Positions 36,215 to 45,017 of a stretch of 64,000 nt of DNA are shown one piece after another. This stretch comes from an uncultured Clostridium sp. Its GTDB lineage: Bacteria > Bacillota > Clostridia > Clostridiales > Clostridiaceae. Under the pieces are notes generated by a model. It had not been told where the DNA came from. It saw nothing but the letters and a program-made list of their open reading frames with translations, and made no database searches. The first letter of the stretch is position 1, and each line of letters starts with the position of its first letter. The translations under genes were made by a program, and so were the position numbers. The stretch is taken from NCBI GenBank assembly GCA_900539375.1, contig UQBY01000010.1:32935-96934 (forward strand), in the 5' to 3' direction.

Positions 36215-39200
36215 TTATTTAATAATTTCAAAGGCATCTAAAGTTATTGTAGTTCCCTTTGAAGAATTATTTTTTAATCCTGTCCACTCTACTTTTATTG
36301 TATGTGTTCCTGAAGTTAATCCTGATAATGAAAATGCTACACTTTGATCTTTAGCACTTGCACTATATAAATCTACATAATACACTTTTGAATCTATTGT
36401 TACTTTTGCTATTCCTTTATCTGATGACTTTGGTGCTATTAACTTTATTCCTGTTCCTGTAAATTTGTAAGTTGCTGTTGCTGCACTAGATACATATTTA
36501 CAAGTTCCTCCACTATGTCTTGTTGAAGTTGCTACTTTCCATGTTCCAGTATATGATATTGCTGCATTGCTATCTTGTATTAAAGATTCTTCAACTTTAT
36601 AAGACATTGAGGCTCTTGTTACTTTTCCATTACTATCTTTTACATCTACATATAATGTCTTATTTCCTGTTTTTCCTGCTTTCCATGTATAAGTGTTTGA
36701 TGTTCCATAATCTCTTAATACTGACCAGTTTCCTGCTGCATCCTTTATTAAGAATTTATATTGTAATGTTCCTGTTCCTGTTGCTTTTGCTGTTAATTTT
36801 ATTTGTGTTCCACTAGCTTGTGGTGACTTCTTATCTGCTGTAAAGCTACTTACTACTGGTGGTTTTGCTTCTGCCTTTATTGTATAAGACATTGATGCTC
36901 TTGTTACTTTTCCATTACTGTCTTTTACATCTACATATATTGTCTTATTTCCTGCTTTTCCAGTCTTCCATGTATAAGCATTTGATTTTCCATAATCTCT
37001 TAATACTGCCCAATTTCCTGATGAATCTTTTATTAAGAACTTATATTGTAATGTTCCATTTCCTGTGGCTTTTGCTGTTAATTTTATTTGTGTTCCACTT
37101 ACTTGTGGTGATTTCTTATCTGCTGTAAAACTACTTACTACTGGTGGCTTTGCTTCTGCCTTTATTGTATAAGACATTGATGCTCTTGTTACTTTTCCAT
37201 TACTGTCTTTTACATCTACATATATTGTCTTATTTCCTGCTTTTCCAGTCTTCCATGTATAAGCATTTGATTTTCCATAATCTCTTAATACTGCCCAATT
37301 TCCTGATGAATCTTTTATTAAGAACTTATATTGTAATGTTCCATTTCCTGTGGCTTTTGCTGTTAATTTTATTTGTGTTCCACTTACTTGTGGTGATTTC
37401 TTATCTGCTGTAAAACTACTTATTACTGGTGGATTTACAACTTCATTATCTTTACTATACTCATAAGTTACTGTTATATTTGATGATTTATAAACACCTG
37501 TTGCATTTGATGGAATAAATGATAGTGTATAGCCATCTATTTCTTTTGCTGATGCTTCATAACTTTCTCCAACATTTCCTGTTAACGTAGTTCTAGATGC
37601 TATTTCTTCATTTGTTTCTTCATCAATATATTTTACTATTACTTTTCCTTCTTCTATAGGTTCTTCATCCTTTGTATATTTATATGTTACTGTTATATTT
37701 GATGCAGTATATTTACCAGTTGCATTTGTTGGTGTTGAAGATAAAGTATATCCACTAAATGTTTTCTTACTTGTTGTATATGAATCGCCAACATTTCCTG
37801 TTAATGTTATTGGAGATGTTAAATCATTTCCATCTTCATCAACATATTTTACTGTCACTGTTCCTTTTCTAGTTGGTTCTGGAACTTGAACTTCATTCCA
37901 CGAACTTACATATTCATAAGCTTTTCCACCTACATAACTAAATCCTGGTTGTTGTGGTGCTGGTATTTGATTGCTTCCTGATGCAAATATTATACTACAA
38001 GAACTTACGCTATCATCAAAAGTATAAGAATATACTCCATCTCCTTCTGATGTCATAGCTGTTCCTGGCCATGCTCCTGTAATTTGAGTAGCTGTTGCTC
38101 CATCTCCTGAATATGCATATATAGTAGGAGTTGACCAACCTGAAGGTGCTGTAAAGTAAACTGTATTTTTCTTAACACTTCCATCCTTCTTTGTATAAGT
38201 AAATGTTTCATTTGCTGGAGTACTTTCTGGGTCATCTCCATTTGCCTTTAATGTAACTGTTACCTTTTCTCCAACTGCAATACTTGTACCTACTGTTATT
38301 TTATCTCCATCTTTAAATGAACCTGAAGCTCCTTCACTTGTTGTATAAGTTCCTGTAGTTGCATTTGCTAAACCTAATGTAACAGTAACTGAATCTCCCT
38401 TAAATGAACCACTTCCTGGAGTTGCTAAAACTCTTGGATTTCTTGTAGTTGTTACATTATATATAACTGCAATCTTTCCACCATCAAGTTGTCCTGAAAT
38501 CTTTCCATTTGATACTGTAAATGATCTTCCTGAAACTTGATCTGTATAAGCTCCATTAGCCATTGAAGTTTCACTATCTATTGAAGTTGCTCCACCTAAG
38601 TTTATAATAACTGTACCCTTAGTTCCTCTATCTATTTGAAGTATCTTTGAATCTCCGTTAGGATTTCTTAAACATTCATCTTCTCCAACCATAGCATTTC
38701 TAAATTTATTAACTGCTGCTACTTCTGGGTCTTTAAATTGATCATTTCCTTTTGCACCTATTTTATTATTTCCCCATCTTCCTCCTAGATTGTTTGTAGA
38801 ACCATCTGGTCTACTATAGAATAATGGTGTTCCATCTTTACGTGCTGCTATTATTGCCCAACACATTCTTATATCCCAATCACTTAACCATACTGACTCA
38901 CCATTGTTACAATATGTATCATGTGATTCAACCCAAGTAACTAATTTACTTGCTCCAGCTGCATTTCCCCAGTCACTTATTCTTCCAGTAGAAAAATCTT
39001 TACTTCCTATTGCACCTCTTAATGTATATCCATATCCACTAGCTGTTAAATTTATAATTTTACCATATGCATCATCTCTTGAACCTGATGATTGTAATAC
39101 TTCTCCATATATAAACATTTTATCTTTATTATGAAGAGAAACTCCATCAACAGATTCATTTCCTATTGCTACAGGCCAGAAATTATTTTTCCAACCATAT

Positions 39201-40021
39201 TGTTTTGTCTTTTCATCCTGTGGATCATCTGGTAAGCCAATGTGCTTTGCAGTATCATATCTAAATCCATCAACTCCACAATCTATGAGGTCATTAAGAT
39301 AATTTAAGTAATACTTTTGGAAACCTGGATTTTCTGTATTAACATCTGGCAAGCCTAATACTGCACCATTTGTACAATAATATCTATTTTCCCATTGACT
39401 AATAGAATTAAATCCTTCTCCATGATATAACTTATCTTGTCCACCAGCTGCATCTTTTAATGATTGAGAAACTTTATCTAATTGTGGTGTTGTATGATTT
39501 GGTAATACATCTACTATTATTTTTATTCCATATTTATCTGCTTCTTCGCACATTGATTTAAATTCTTCTCTAGTACCTAGTTGATAATTACCAATTTTCC
39601 AGTCTGTAGGTTGATAATGATATTCCCATTTTCCTTGTCCATTTTCACTCCATATAGACATTCCTCCATTATCTCCAACTAAGCATTGATTAGCTGGAGA
39701 TGTTTGCACTGTTGTAAATCCTGCTTCTGCAATATCCTTTAAATTTTCTTTTATTGTATTAAATGACCAACACCATGCATGAAGTATAGCACCTTCTTTT
39801 ACATTATCAGCTAATCCATAACTTGAAGCATTTTTTTCTATAGCAAGTTCTTTTCCATAGTTTGCTGCATCTTCTAAAGAAATTTTAACATTTGTTGCTC
39901 TATTCTCATTGTTTTCGTTTACAATAGCTGCATTAGTGTTTACAGGAAAACTAGCCATTAATGTTCCTGTTACTGATACGGTAGCAATAATACTAGCAAT
40001 TTTTTGTCTAACCTTTCCCAT
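36215..40021 (-). CDS. Secreted multi-domain alpha-amylase (GH13)
   Basis: 1268 residues. Signal peptide (1-31, cleavage after NTNA). GH13 barrel (about 60-510): VDVLPNHT, nucleophile Asp256 in GFRYDTAKH, acid/base Glu307 in YGEV, third acid Asp368 in ESHDT. Then a beta-sandwich (about 530-605), a CBM26-like starch-binding module (about 611-705, APSGWSTPTIYAY), two MucBP-type repeats (about 715-785 and 790-860), three Ig-like repeats of 95 residues (about 864-1148), and a C-terminal carbohydrate-binding-like domain (about 1160-1268). No LPXTG motif. It degrades starch outside the cell. A cre-like site in its leader suggests carbon catabolite repression. Confidence 0.94.
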   Translation of the reverse strand: MGKVRQKIASIIATVSVTGTLMASFPVNTNAAIVNENNENRATNVKISLEDAANYGKELAIEKNASSYGLADNVKEGAILHAWCWSFNTIKENLKDIAEAGFTTVQTSPANQCLVGDNGGMSIWSENGQGKWEYHYQPTDWKIGNYQLGTREEFKSMCEEADKYGIKIIVDVLPNHTTPQLDKVSQSLKDAAGGQDKLYHGEGFNSISQWENRYYCTNGAVLGLPDVNTENPGFQKYYLNYLNDLIDCGVDGFRYDTAKHIGLPDDPQDEKTKQYGWKNNFWPVAIGNESVDGVSLHNKDKMFIYGEVLQSSGSRDDAYGKIINLTASGYGYTLRGAIGSKDFSTGRISDWGNAAGASKLVTWVESHDTYCNNGESVWLSDWDIRMCWAIIAARKDGTPLFYSRPDGSTNNLGGRWGNNKIGAKGNDQFKDPEVAAVNKFRNAMVGEDECLRNPNGDSKILQIDRGTKGTVIINLGGATSIDSETSMANGAYTDQVSGRSFTVSNGKISGQLDGGKIAVIYNVTTTRNPRVLATPGSGSFKGDSVTVTLGLANATTGTYTTSEGASGSFKDGDKITVGTSIAVGEKVTVTLKANGDDPESTPANETFTYTKKDGSVKKNTVYFTAPSGWSTPTIYAYSGDGATATQITGAWPGTAMTSEGDGVYSYTFDDSVSSCSIIFASGSNQIPAPQQPGFSYVGGKAYEYVSSWNEVQVPEPTRKGTVTVKYVDEDGNDLTSPITLTGNVGDSYTTSKKTFSGYTLSSTPTNATGKYTASNITVTYKYTKDEEPIEEGKVIVKYIDEETNEEIASRTTLTGNVGESYEASAKEIDGYTLSFIPSNATGVYKSSNITVTYEYSKDNEVVNPPVISSFTADKKSPQVSGTQIKLTAKATGNGTLQYKFLIKDSSGNWAVLRDYGKSNAYTWKTGKAGNKTIYVDVKDSNGKVTRASMSYTIKAEAKPPVVSSFTADKKSPQVSGTQIKLTAKATGNGTLQYKFLIKDSSGNWAVLRDYGKSNAYTWKTGKAGNKTIYVDVKDSNGKVTRASMSYTIKAEAKPPVVSSFTADKKSPQASGTQIKLTAKATGTGTLQYKFLIKDAAGNWSVLRDYGTSNTYTWKAGKTGNKTLYVDVKDSNGKVTRASMSYKVEESLIQDSNAAISYTGTWKVATSTRHSGGTCKYVSSAATATYKFTGTGIKLIAPKSSDKGIAKVTIDSKVYYVDLYSASAKDQSVAFSLSGLTSGTHTIKVEWTGLKNNSSKGTTITLDAFEIIK
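36862..37431 (-). repeat. Two nearly identical 285-bp direct repeats in the amylase gene
   Basis: Units 36862-37146 and 37147-37431 differ by only a few bases by eye, each coding one 95-residue Ig-like domain (AKPPVVSSFTADKKSPQVSG start). The third, more distal unit (about 36577-36861) is clearly diverged (for example QAS for QVS). The pattern indicates a recent in-frame duplication. Confidence 0.9.
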
Positions 40022-40071
40022 TTCATTTCCCCCTTGAATATTTATGGTTATAATCTTTTTTCTATAATCGT

Positions 40072-40132
40072 TGTAAACATTTACTTAGCAATTCTATGTT
40101 TATATAGTAATACATTTCCCAATTTTTTTCAA
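40072..40132 (-). promoter_or_regulatory. Amylase promoter with cre-like site
   Basis: Minus-strand TTGAAA (40127-40132), 17-nt spacer, TACTAT (40104-40109). TGTAAACATTTACT (40072-40085), a near-palindrome resembling CcpA cre sites, lies about 10-25 nt after the expected start site, a repressing position. Confidence 0.5.
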
Positions 40133-40195
40133 GCCTATTTTTAAAAAATATTTTATATAATTAAATTTTTATTCTAAGTAAAAAAATGGGTTATA

Positions 40196-40243
40196 AAAAA
40201 GCTACTGATTAATAAGACTTTTATTAACCAATAGCTTTTTAAT
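40196..40243 (-). terminator. Terminator of the beta-helix gene
   Basis: AAAAAGCTA/TAGCTTTTT with inner TTAATAA/TTATTAA, T-rich on both sides, lies downstream of the minus-strand beta-helix gene. Confidence 0.7.
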
Positions 40244-40262
40244 TTTATTTATACTAATTTAA

Positions 40263-42413
40263 TTAAATATTACCTTCACTTTGAGAATTATTTTGCTTAT
40301 CTTGAGGTCTTTCTGCACCTTCCATATTTCTTCTACCACCTCCATTTTTCATGTTTTCTCCATTATTCATTCCACCTTGTTTTCCAACACTTGTTACTAA
40401 ACTTGAAATTTCTGCACTCTCATATTCAGTTCCACCAGAATAGGTTCCATTAGAATAAAGTCCATCTTTTTCTTCTCCTGTTGAAGTTCCACCAGTACTT
40501 ACTGTATAAGTTGTTCCTTTCTTTAAATCTGGTGAACAAACAACGACTGATTGATATTGCTTTGATGGTGCAAATGTAAGTATTGAATTTCCATCTTTAT
40601 CTGAAATATTTATTAATGTTTTAGCTTCTTGAACTGATGAAAGTCCTATATTCATAGAATATTGTGTTGAAGAAGTACTTGGTGCTTGAGCCATTCCTAT
40701 ACTTCCTGCTACAACTAATAATCCTCCAGTCATATTAAATTCACCATCATAGTCTAAGGCTCCATTTCCTGAATCTGTTGGTCCATTTACTATTACTGTT
40801 CCACCTGTCATTTTTATTGAACCATTTGAATCAACACCATCTCCTGAAGCATCAACATATACATATCCACCATTAATATTAAGGATAGCATTGCTAGAAG
40901 AGTTAAAATCATTTTTTCCTGGAGTTTTTGTTGAAACACTACTATTTTTCTCTGCAGCATTTAATCCATCATCACTTGATACTATATGAATTTCTCCATC
41001 ATTTATTGTTATAGTTCCACTTTCAATACCTTCATAAGATTTAGTTATATTTATTTTTCCACCATTAATATCTAAAGTAGTATCTGAATGTATACCATCA
41101 TCTCCAGAAGATATATTAAATGTTCCTCCATTTATAACTAAACTATCATTTGTATGAAGAGAATCATCTGCTGAATCTATATTTAAAGTTCCATTTTCAA
41201 TAGTTATATTTGTTCCTGCTTTTATTCCCTTGGTACTAGCTGTTTCTTCTGTATCAGTTGAAACATCTTCTTCTGAAGTTGAAGTGTTTTGATTATTAGG
41301 CATATCTGTTGGTGCTTCTCCTTGTGGATTTGTTCCTCCATTTTGTGAATTTTCATTCATATCTGGCTTAGTTGGTGGCTCTCCCATATTTTGCATTTCG
41401 GAAGCATCACCATCTGGTTTTGTTGGTGGTTCTCCTCTATTTTGTGAATTTTCATCCATATCAGGTGGAGTCATTCCTTCTCCATCTGGTTTCATCATAA
41501 AACCTTTGCCACCAAAATCTTTATTATTATTTTTGCTAACAGCCTTTTCACTTCCACCACCTGAAGTTATTTTAATATCTCCATCTTTAATAAGAACAGT
41601 AGTGTCTGCTTGTATTCCATCTTGTTCTGAAGTTATATCAATAGTTCCACCTGCAATATAAATATATCCTTTTTCTGTTTCTTTTGAGTTATCAGTTTTT
41701 ATTCCATCTCCACCTGCTATAACTTTTATATTTCCATCTTTAATTTTCACGGAATCCTTACCTTTAATTCCATATTTAACAGCAGTTACTGTAACATTTC
41801 CTCCAGTAATTTTTAAATCATCTTTACTTACTATTCCATTATTATAATTTCCATTAACAGTTAAAGTTCCATTTCCACTTATTATTAAATCATCTTTGCT
41901 ATAAATAGCTGAATTAGGTTCTTCAGATGATGTATCTTCAAAAACATAGTTTTCACCATCTGTTATAGTATTATTACTTCCATCTTTTAAATCAATAACA
42001 GTCTTATCAGCATTTACAACATATATAGGAGCACTATTTGAACAATTTATATCTACTCCATTTAATATTAGCTTTACTTTATCATTATCTCCTGCATCTA
42101 CAATAATTTGTCCATCATTTAAATTTCCTGTTATCCTGTAAATACCAGCTGATGTTATTGTTATTTTACTTCCATCTACTGTTGCTCCACTTCCATCTAA
42201 GCTTATTGAATCTCCATTTAATGTTATAGAAGCCTCATTATTTACTTTACTAAAATCTTCATCCCAATTATCATCTATATTTTCTGCTATTATTGTTGAA
42301 GTATCTACTATATTTTTAGTATTATTTTTAGATGCATTTATTGAATAAGCTGATATTCCTATAATTGATGCTGCTACAATTCCACATATAATCAATTTTA
42401 TTTTTTTATTCAT
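40263..42413 (-). CDS. Secreted beta-helix protein (carbohydrate-binding DUF4353 type)
   Basis: 716 residues. N-terminal membrane helix/signal (about 5-27), then many short repeats of the form GGxxxITxxxDGI (for example GGKINITKSYEGIES, GGTFNISSGDDGIHS), typical of a right-handed parallel beta-helix. The helix is split by a Pro/Met/Asn-rich linker (about 300-385) with the repeated motif GEPPTKPD. The C-terminus is Gly/Asn/Gln-rich. Found downstream of VTC and DUF4956 genes, an arrangement I recall from many Firmicutes. Probably a cell-surface protein; ligand unknown. Confidence 0.82.
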   Translation of the reverse strand: MNKKIKLIICGIVAASIIGISAYSINASKNNTKNIVDTSTIIAENIDDNWDEDFSKVNNEASITLNGDSISLDGSGATVDGSKITITSAGIYRITGNLNDGQIIVDAGDNDKVKLILNGVDINCSNSAPIYVVNADKTVIDLKDGSNNTITDGENYVFEDTSSEEPNSAIYSKDDLIISGNGTLTVNGNYNNGIVSKDDLKITGGNVTVTAVKYGIKGKDSVKIKDGNIKVIAGGDGIKTDNSKETEKGYIYIAGGTIDITSEQDGIQADTTVLIKDGDIKITSGGGSEKAVSKNNNKDFGGKGFMMKPDGEGMTPPDMDENSQNRGEPPTKPDGDASEMQNMGEPPTKPDMNENSQNGGTNPQGEAPTDMPNNQNTSTSEEDVSTDTEETASTKGIKAGTNITIENGTLNIDSADDSLHTNDSLVINGGTFNISSGDDGIHSDTTLDINGGKINITKSYEGIESGTITINDGEIHIVSSDDGLNAAEKNSSVSTKTPGKNDFNSSSNAILNINGGYVYVDASGDGVDSNGSIKMTGGTVIVNGPTDSGNGALDYDGEFNMTGGLLVVAGSIGMAQAPSTSSTQYSMNIGLSSVQEAKTLINISDKDGNSILTFAPSKQYQSVVVCSPDLKKGTTYTVSTGGTSTGEEKDGLYSNGTYSGGTEYESAEISSLVTSVGKQGGMNNGENMKNGGGRRNMEGAERPQDKQNNSQSEGNI

Positions 42414-42453
42414 AACTCACACCACCTTATACTTAATAAATTATTTACAAGAA

Positions 42454-43128
42454 TTATTTTTCTTCTTGTGGCACTGAAAGAACCACTCCTAAATTTCCAT
42501 TTCTACATCTTAATTCATCTATAAACTTCTTTTGATTTTCATTTTTCATAACTACAGTATAAGTAATTTCAAATAATGAACCAAATTCCTTTGTTTTCAC
42601 TTTTTTAAACATCCATGATGAAGTATATTTTTTTAAAACATCATCAAATACATTTTCATAATTTAAATTTTCAGGTATTGTTATTCTAAGTTCAAAGAAA
42701 GACTTATCTGCTTCTCCATAATTTATAAACTTTAAAATAAACATTATTAAACATAAAATTATAGTAAATAAAACTGCATATCCAACATATCCCATACCTG
42801 CTGATAGTCCAACTGCTAAAGTAAAGAATATGTATGATATATCTTTTGGGTCTTTTGGTTCACTTCTAAATCTTATAATTGAAAATGCTCCTGCTAAACT
42901 AAAAGCTCTTGCCACATTATTTCCAACTAATAATATAATTATTGATATTATTGCTGGAAGCATTATTAATGTAACTGCAAAACCAGATGTAACTACCTCT
43001 TCTTTACTTGTTTTCATATATGAAATACTAATTATTAATCCTAAAATAATTGATGCTCCAATTATTATTAATGTGTTTGCTAATGTTAATGATTCTCCTG
43101 TTGTTGATGTTAATATTGTATCTAGCAT
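42454..43128 (-). CDS. DUF4956 membrane protein
   Basis: 224 residues. Four predicted membrane helices (about 15-140), including the conserved RAFSLAGAFSIIRFRSEPKDPKDI loop (in part: IIRFRSEPKDPKD), then a soluble C-terminal domain of about 85 residues. The family commonly pairs with VTC-domain polyphosphate polymerases. Its start overlaps the VTC gene by 7 bp, so the two are translationally coupled. Confidence 0.88.
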   Translation of the reverse strand: MLDTILTSTTGESLTLANTLIIIGASIILGLIISISYMKTSKEEVVTSGFAVTLIMLPAIISIIILLVGNNVARAFSLAGAFSIIRFRSEPKDPKDISYIFFTLAVGLSAGMGYVGYAVLFTIILCLIMFILKFINYGEADKSFFELRITIPENLNYENVFDDVLKKYTSSWMFKKVKTKEFGSLFEITYTVVMKNENQKKFIDELRCRNGNLGVVLSVPQEEK

Positions 43129-43856
43129 ACTGCCCCTCTCCCTTCTGTTACATAATATTTTCTATATTCATTACCATACTTTGAAAAACCAATTGGAAAT
43201 ATTGATAAATCAGATAAAATTTCTGAAAGCCACATTGGCATAGCTCCTAATATCTTTACTTCCATTAATCTTTCTCCTTCTTTTAAAAGGTCCTCACCAT
43301 AATCCTCTGCTGTAAGATTTAAATTATATCGTCTTGTCATTATATGATTATCAAAGGTAACTCTAAAATCCTTATCCTCTTTTCCAAAGAAAGCTGTTCT
43401 TTTATAATGTATTGCAACTGCTGGATTTATCTTATTTCTACTTAAAAAATATTCTATTTCATCTAGCACTTGATTACTCATATAATCATCAAGCTTAGGT
43501 CTTTCTCCAAATTCTAAAAGCTTATTTACCTGTTCAAGAGTAAGTACAACTCTTCTTTTACTTACAATTCCATTTATTTTTTTCTTTATTTCTAAAAAGA
43601 CCTTATCATCCTTACTTTTTATAGGCTTATAGCTTCTTAATCTAAGCTTCTCTTTATAATAAGGTTTTGATAGTGAATGTTCTATTATCTTATTATCTTT
43701 TGTATCATAATAAATGTTATATATTGTATAATCTTTACCATTTAAGCAATGTTCATCATAATTCATATATTCAAGTAATCTTTCTGTAAGTAATTCATAC
43801 TTTTCTTTATCTAATAAATACTTCTTTTCATATCTTTTAAATGTTGTTATTGCCAT
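43122..43856 (-). CDS. VTC-domain polyphosphate polymerase
   Basis: 244 residues covering one VTC tunnel domain: FKRYEKKYLLD at the start, IYYDTKD, KLRLRSY, FLEIKKK, YKRTAF and the terminal LMEVKILGAMPMWLSEIL then FSKYGNEYR. The conserved basic residues line the catalytic tunnel in the yeast Vtc4 family, which makes polyphosphate from ATP. With DUF4956 it could make and pass polyphosphate across the membrane; that coupling is inferred. AAGGAGGAG precedes the ATG. Confidence 0.88.
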   Translation of the reverse strand: MAITTFKRYEKKYLLDKEKYELLTERLLEYMNYDEHCLNGKDYTIYNIYYDTKDNKIIEHSLSKPYYKEKLRLRSYKPIKSKDDKVFLEIKKKINGIVSKRRVVLTLEQVNKLLEFGERPKLDDYMSNQVLDEIEYFLSRNKINPAVAIHYKRTAFFGKEDKDFRVTFDNHIMTRRYNLNLTAEDYGEDLLKEGERLMEVKILGAMPMWLSEILSDLSIFPIGFSKYGNEYRKYYVTEGRGAVC

Positions 43857-43943
43857 TTTTGTCTCCTCCTTTTCTCTTATCTTTGTTTTTATAATACAAA
43901 ATGAAGCTTAAATATACCTTAAAATTTTTAACATTTATTTAAC

Positions 43944-43984
43944 AAAAAAGAGTGTCTATTTTTAATAAAATACACACCCTTTTC
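43944..43984 (-). terminator. Terminator-like hairpin upstream of the VTC gene
   Basis: AAAAGGGTGTGTATTTT pairs imperfectly with AAAATAGACACTCTTTTTT on the minus strand, followed by T. It lies between the VTC gene and a tiny ORF further upstream, so it would end a short transcript from that side. Confidence 0.55.
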
Positions 43985-43995
43985 ACATAACAATT

Positions 43996-44076
43996 TTATT
44001 TCATTGAATCTTTTCTTATTTTCTTTAAGGCTTTTTTAGAACCTCTTTCTATATCTTTTGCAAGCTTTATTATCAT
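43996..44076 (-). CDS. Possible 26-residue cationic peptide
   Basis: ATG 44076 to TAA 43996 encodes a strongly basic peptide (MIIKLAKDIERGSKKALKK then six more residues) ahead of a terminator-like hairpin. There is no good ribosome site, so it may be the tail of a decayed gene or chance. The rest of the 446-bp gap (43857-44302) is AT-rich with no other ORF that I can support. Confidence 0.2.
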   Translation of the reverse strand: MIIKLAKDIERGSKKALKKIRKDSMK

Positions 44077-44302
44077 AGTATGAACATAATTACAATAAAG
44101 ATTGTTATTTTAAGAAAATTGACTTTTTAATTTTATCTTATTGAAAAACCTTTATAGATTATTCTATTGTATTATAGCCTATTTTCTTAGTTATTCTCTA
44201 ATTTTCATCATTATTTCTTTAAATTACATCAATTTGATTATAATACTTTTAATATATTATATTTAATATATATTTAACTATTTTTGAAAGGACATTAAAA
44301 AC

Positions 44303-44914
44303 ATGAAAAAATCTATTATTAACAGTTTTTTAGGTGGAGCTTCAATATCATTTGGCTGCTTTTGTTATCTTATAACTCTTCAAAAAACAGATAATGCATA
44401 TTTAGCTTCTACTACATTTTATCTTGGATTATTATTGATAATGTTAATGAAGACTGATTTATTTACTGGAAAAGTGTTTAGTAATTCCCATTTAAAATTA
44501 CCAGAGTATATTAAATCTCTTATAGTAACATGGGTTGGAAATTTAGCAGGAGGTGTATTTGCTTCTTTTTGCTTTTACCAAATAATAAAACCAGATTTAA
44601 CTTCTTTAATTTCTAACAAACTTTCATTAAATCCTATACAAATGTTAATTAGTGGTGTTATTTGTAACATATTAGTTTGTGCTGCTGTATATGCTTTTTC
44701 AAAAACTAATAATCATTTAATAAGTGGATTTTTAATAGTTTGTTTTGTACTTTTAGGTGTTGAACATATAGTTGCAAATTTTTCATATTTTACAATAGGT
44801 TTTTGTAGTGGTCTTAATATAGACCTATTCTCTTTATTAAAAAGCTTATTCTTTGTAACTATTGGTAATATTATTGGTGGAAGAATTATTATATATATGG
44901 CAAATAAAAATTAA
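44303..44914 (+). CDS. Formate/nitrite transporter (FNT) family homologue
   Basis: 203 residues, six predicted membrane helices. TDLFTGKVF, VTWVGNLAGGVF, the second-half ISGVICNILVCAAVYAF and GVEHIVANFSYF follow the FNT fold (aquaporin-like anion channel for formate, nitrite or hydrosulfide). It is shorter than typical FNT proteins (250-280) because loops and termini are reduced. The permeant ion cannot be named. Monocistronic; AAAGGA precedes the ATG. Confidence 0.75.
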   Translation: MKKSIINSFLGGASISFGCFCYLITLQKTDNAYLASTTFYLGLLLIMLMKTDLFTGKVFSNSHLKLPEYIKSLIVTWVGNLAGGVFASFCFYQIIKPDLTSLISNKLSLNPIQMLISGVICNILVCAAVYAFSKTNNHLISGFLIVCFVLLGVEHIVANFSYFTIGFCSGLNIDLFSLLKSLFFVTIGNIIGGRIIIYMANKN

Positions 44915-45017
44915 TTTTTTCATCTTTTTAAATACTTCTAAAAATATAAATATTTACAAATAATAAAATCAAATATATATTTAAATAGTAACTATTTTTT
45001 ATTTAGGAGATGAAGAT

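Noticed and set aside
36520..37413. Three leucine-rich plus-strand ORFs inside the amylase region that resemble one another
   Set aside because: They are antisense shadows of the 285-bp repeats of the amylase gene; no ribosome sites and no protein-like composition.
36577..37431. Direct repeats that might suggest a CRISPR array
   Set aside because: The unit is 285 bp, codes for an Ig-like domain in frame and has no unique spacers.
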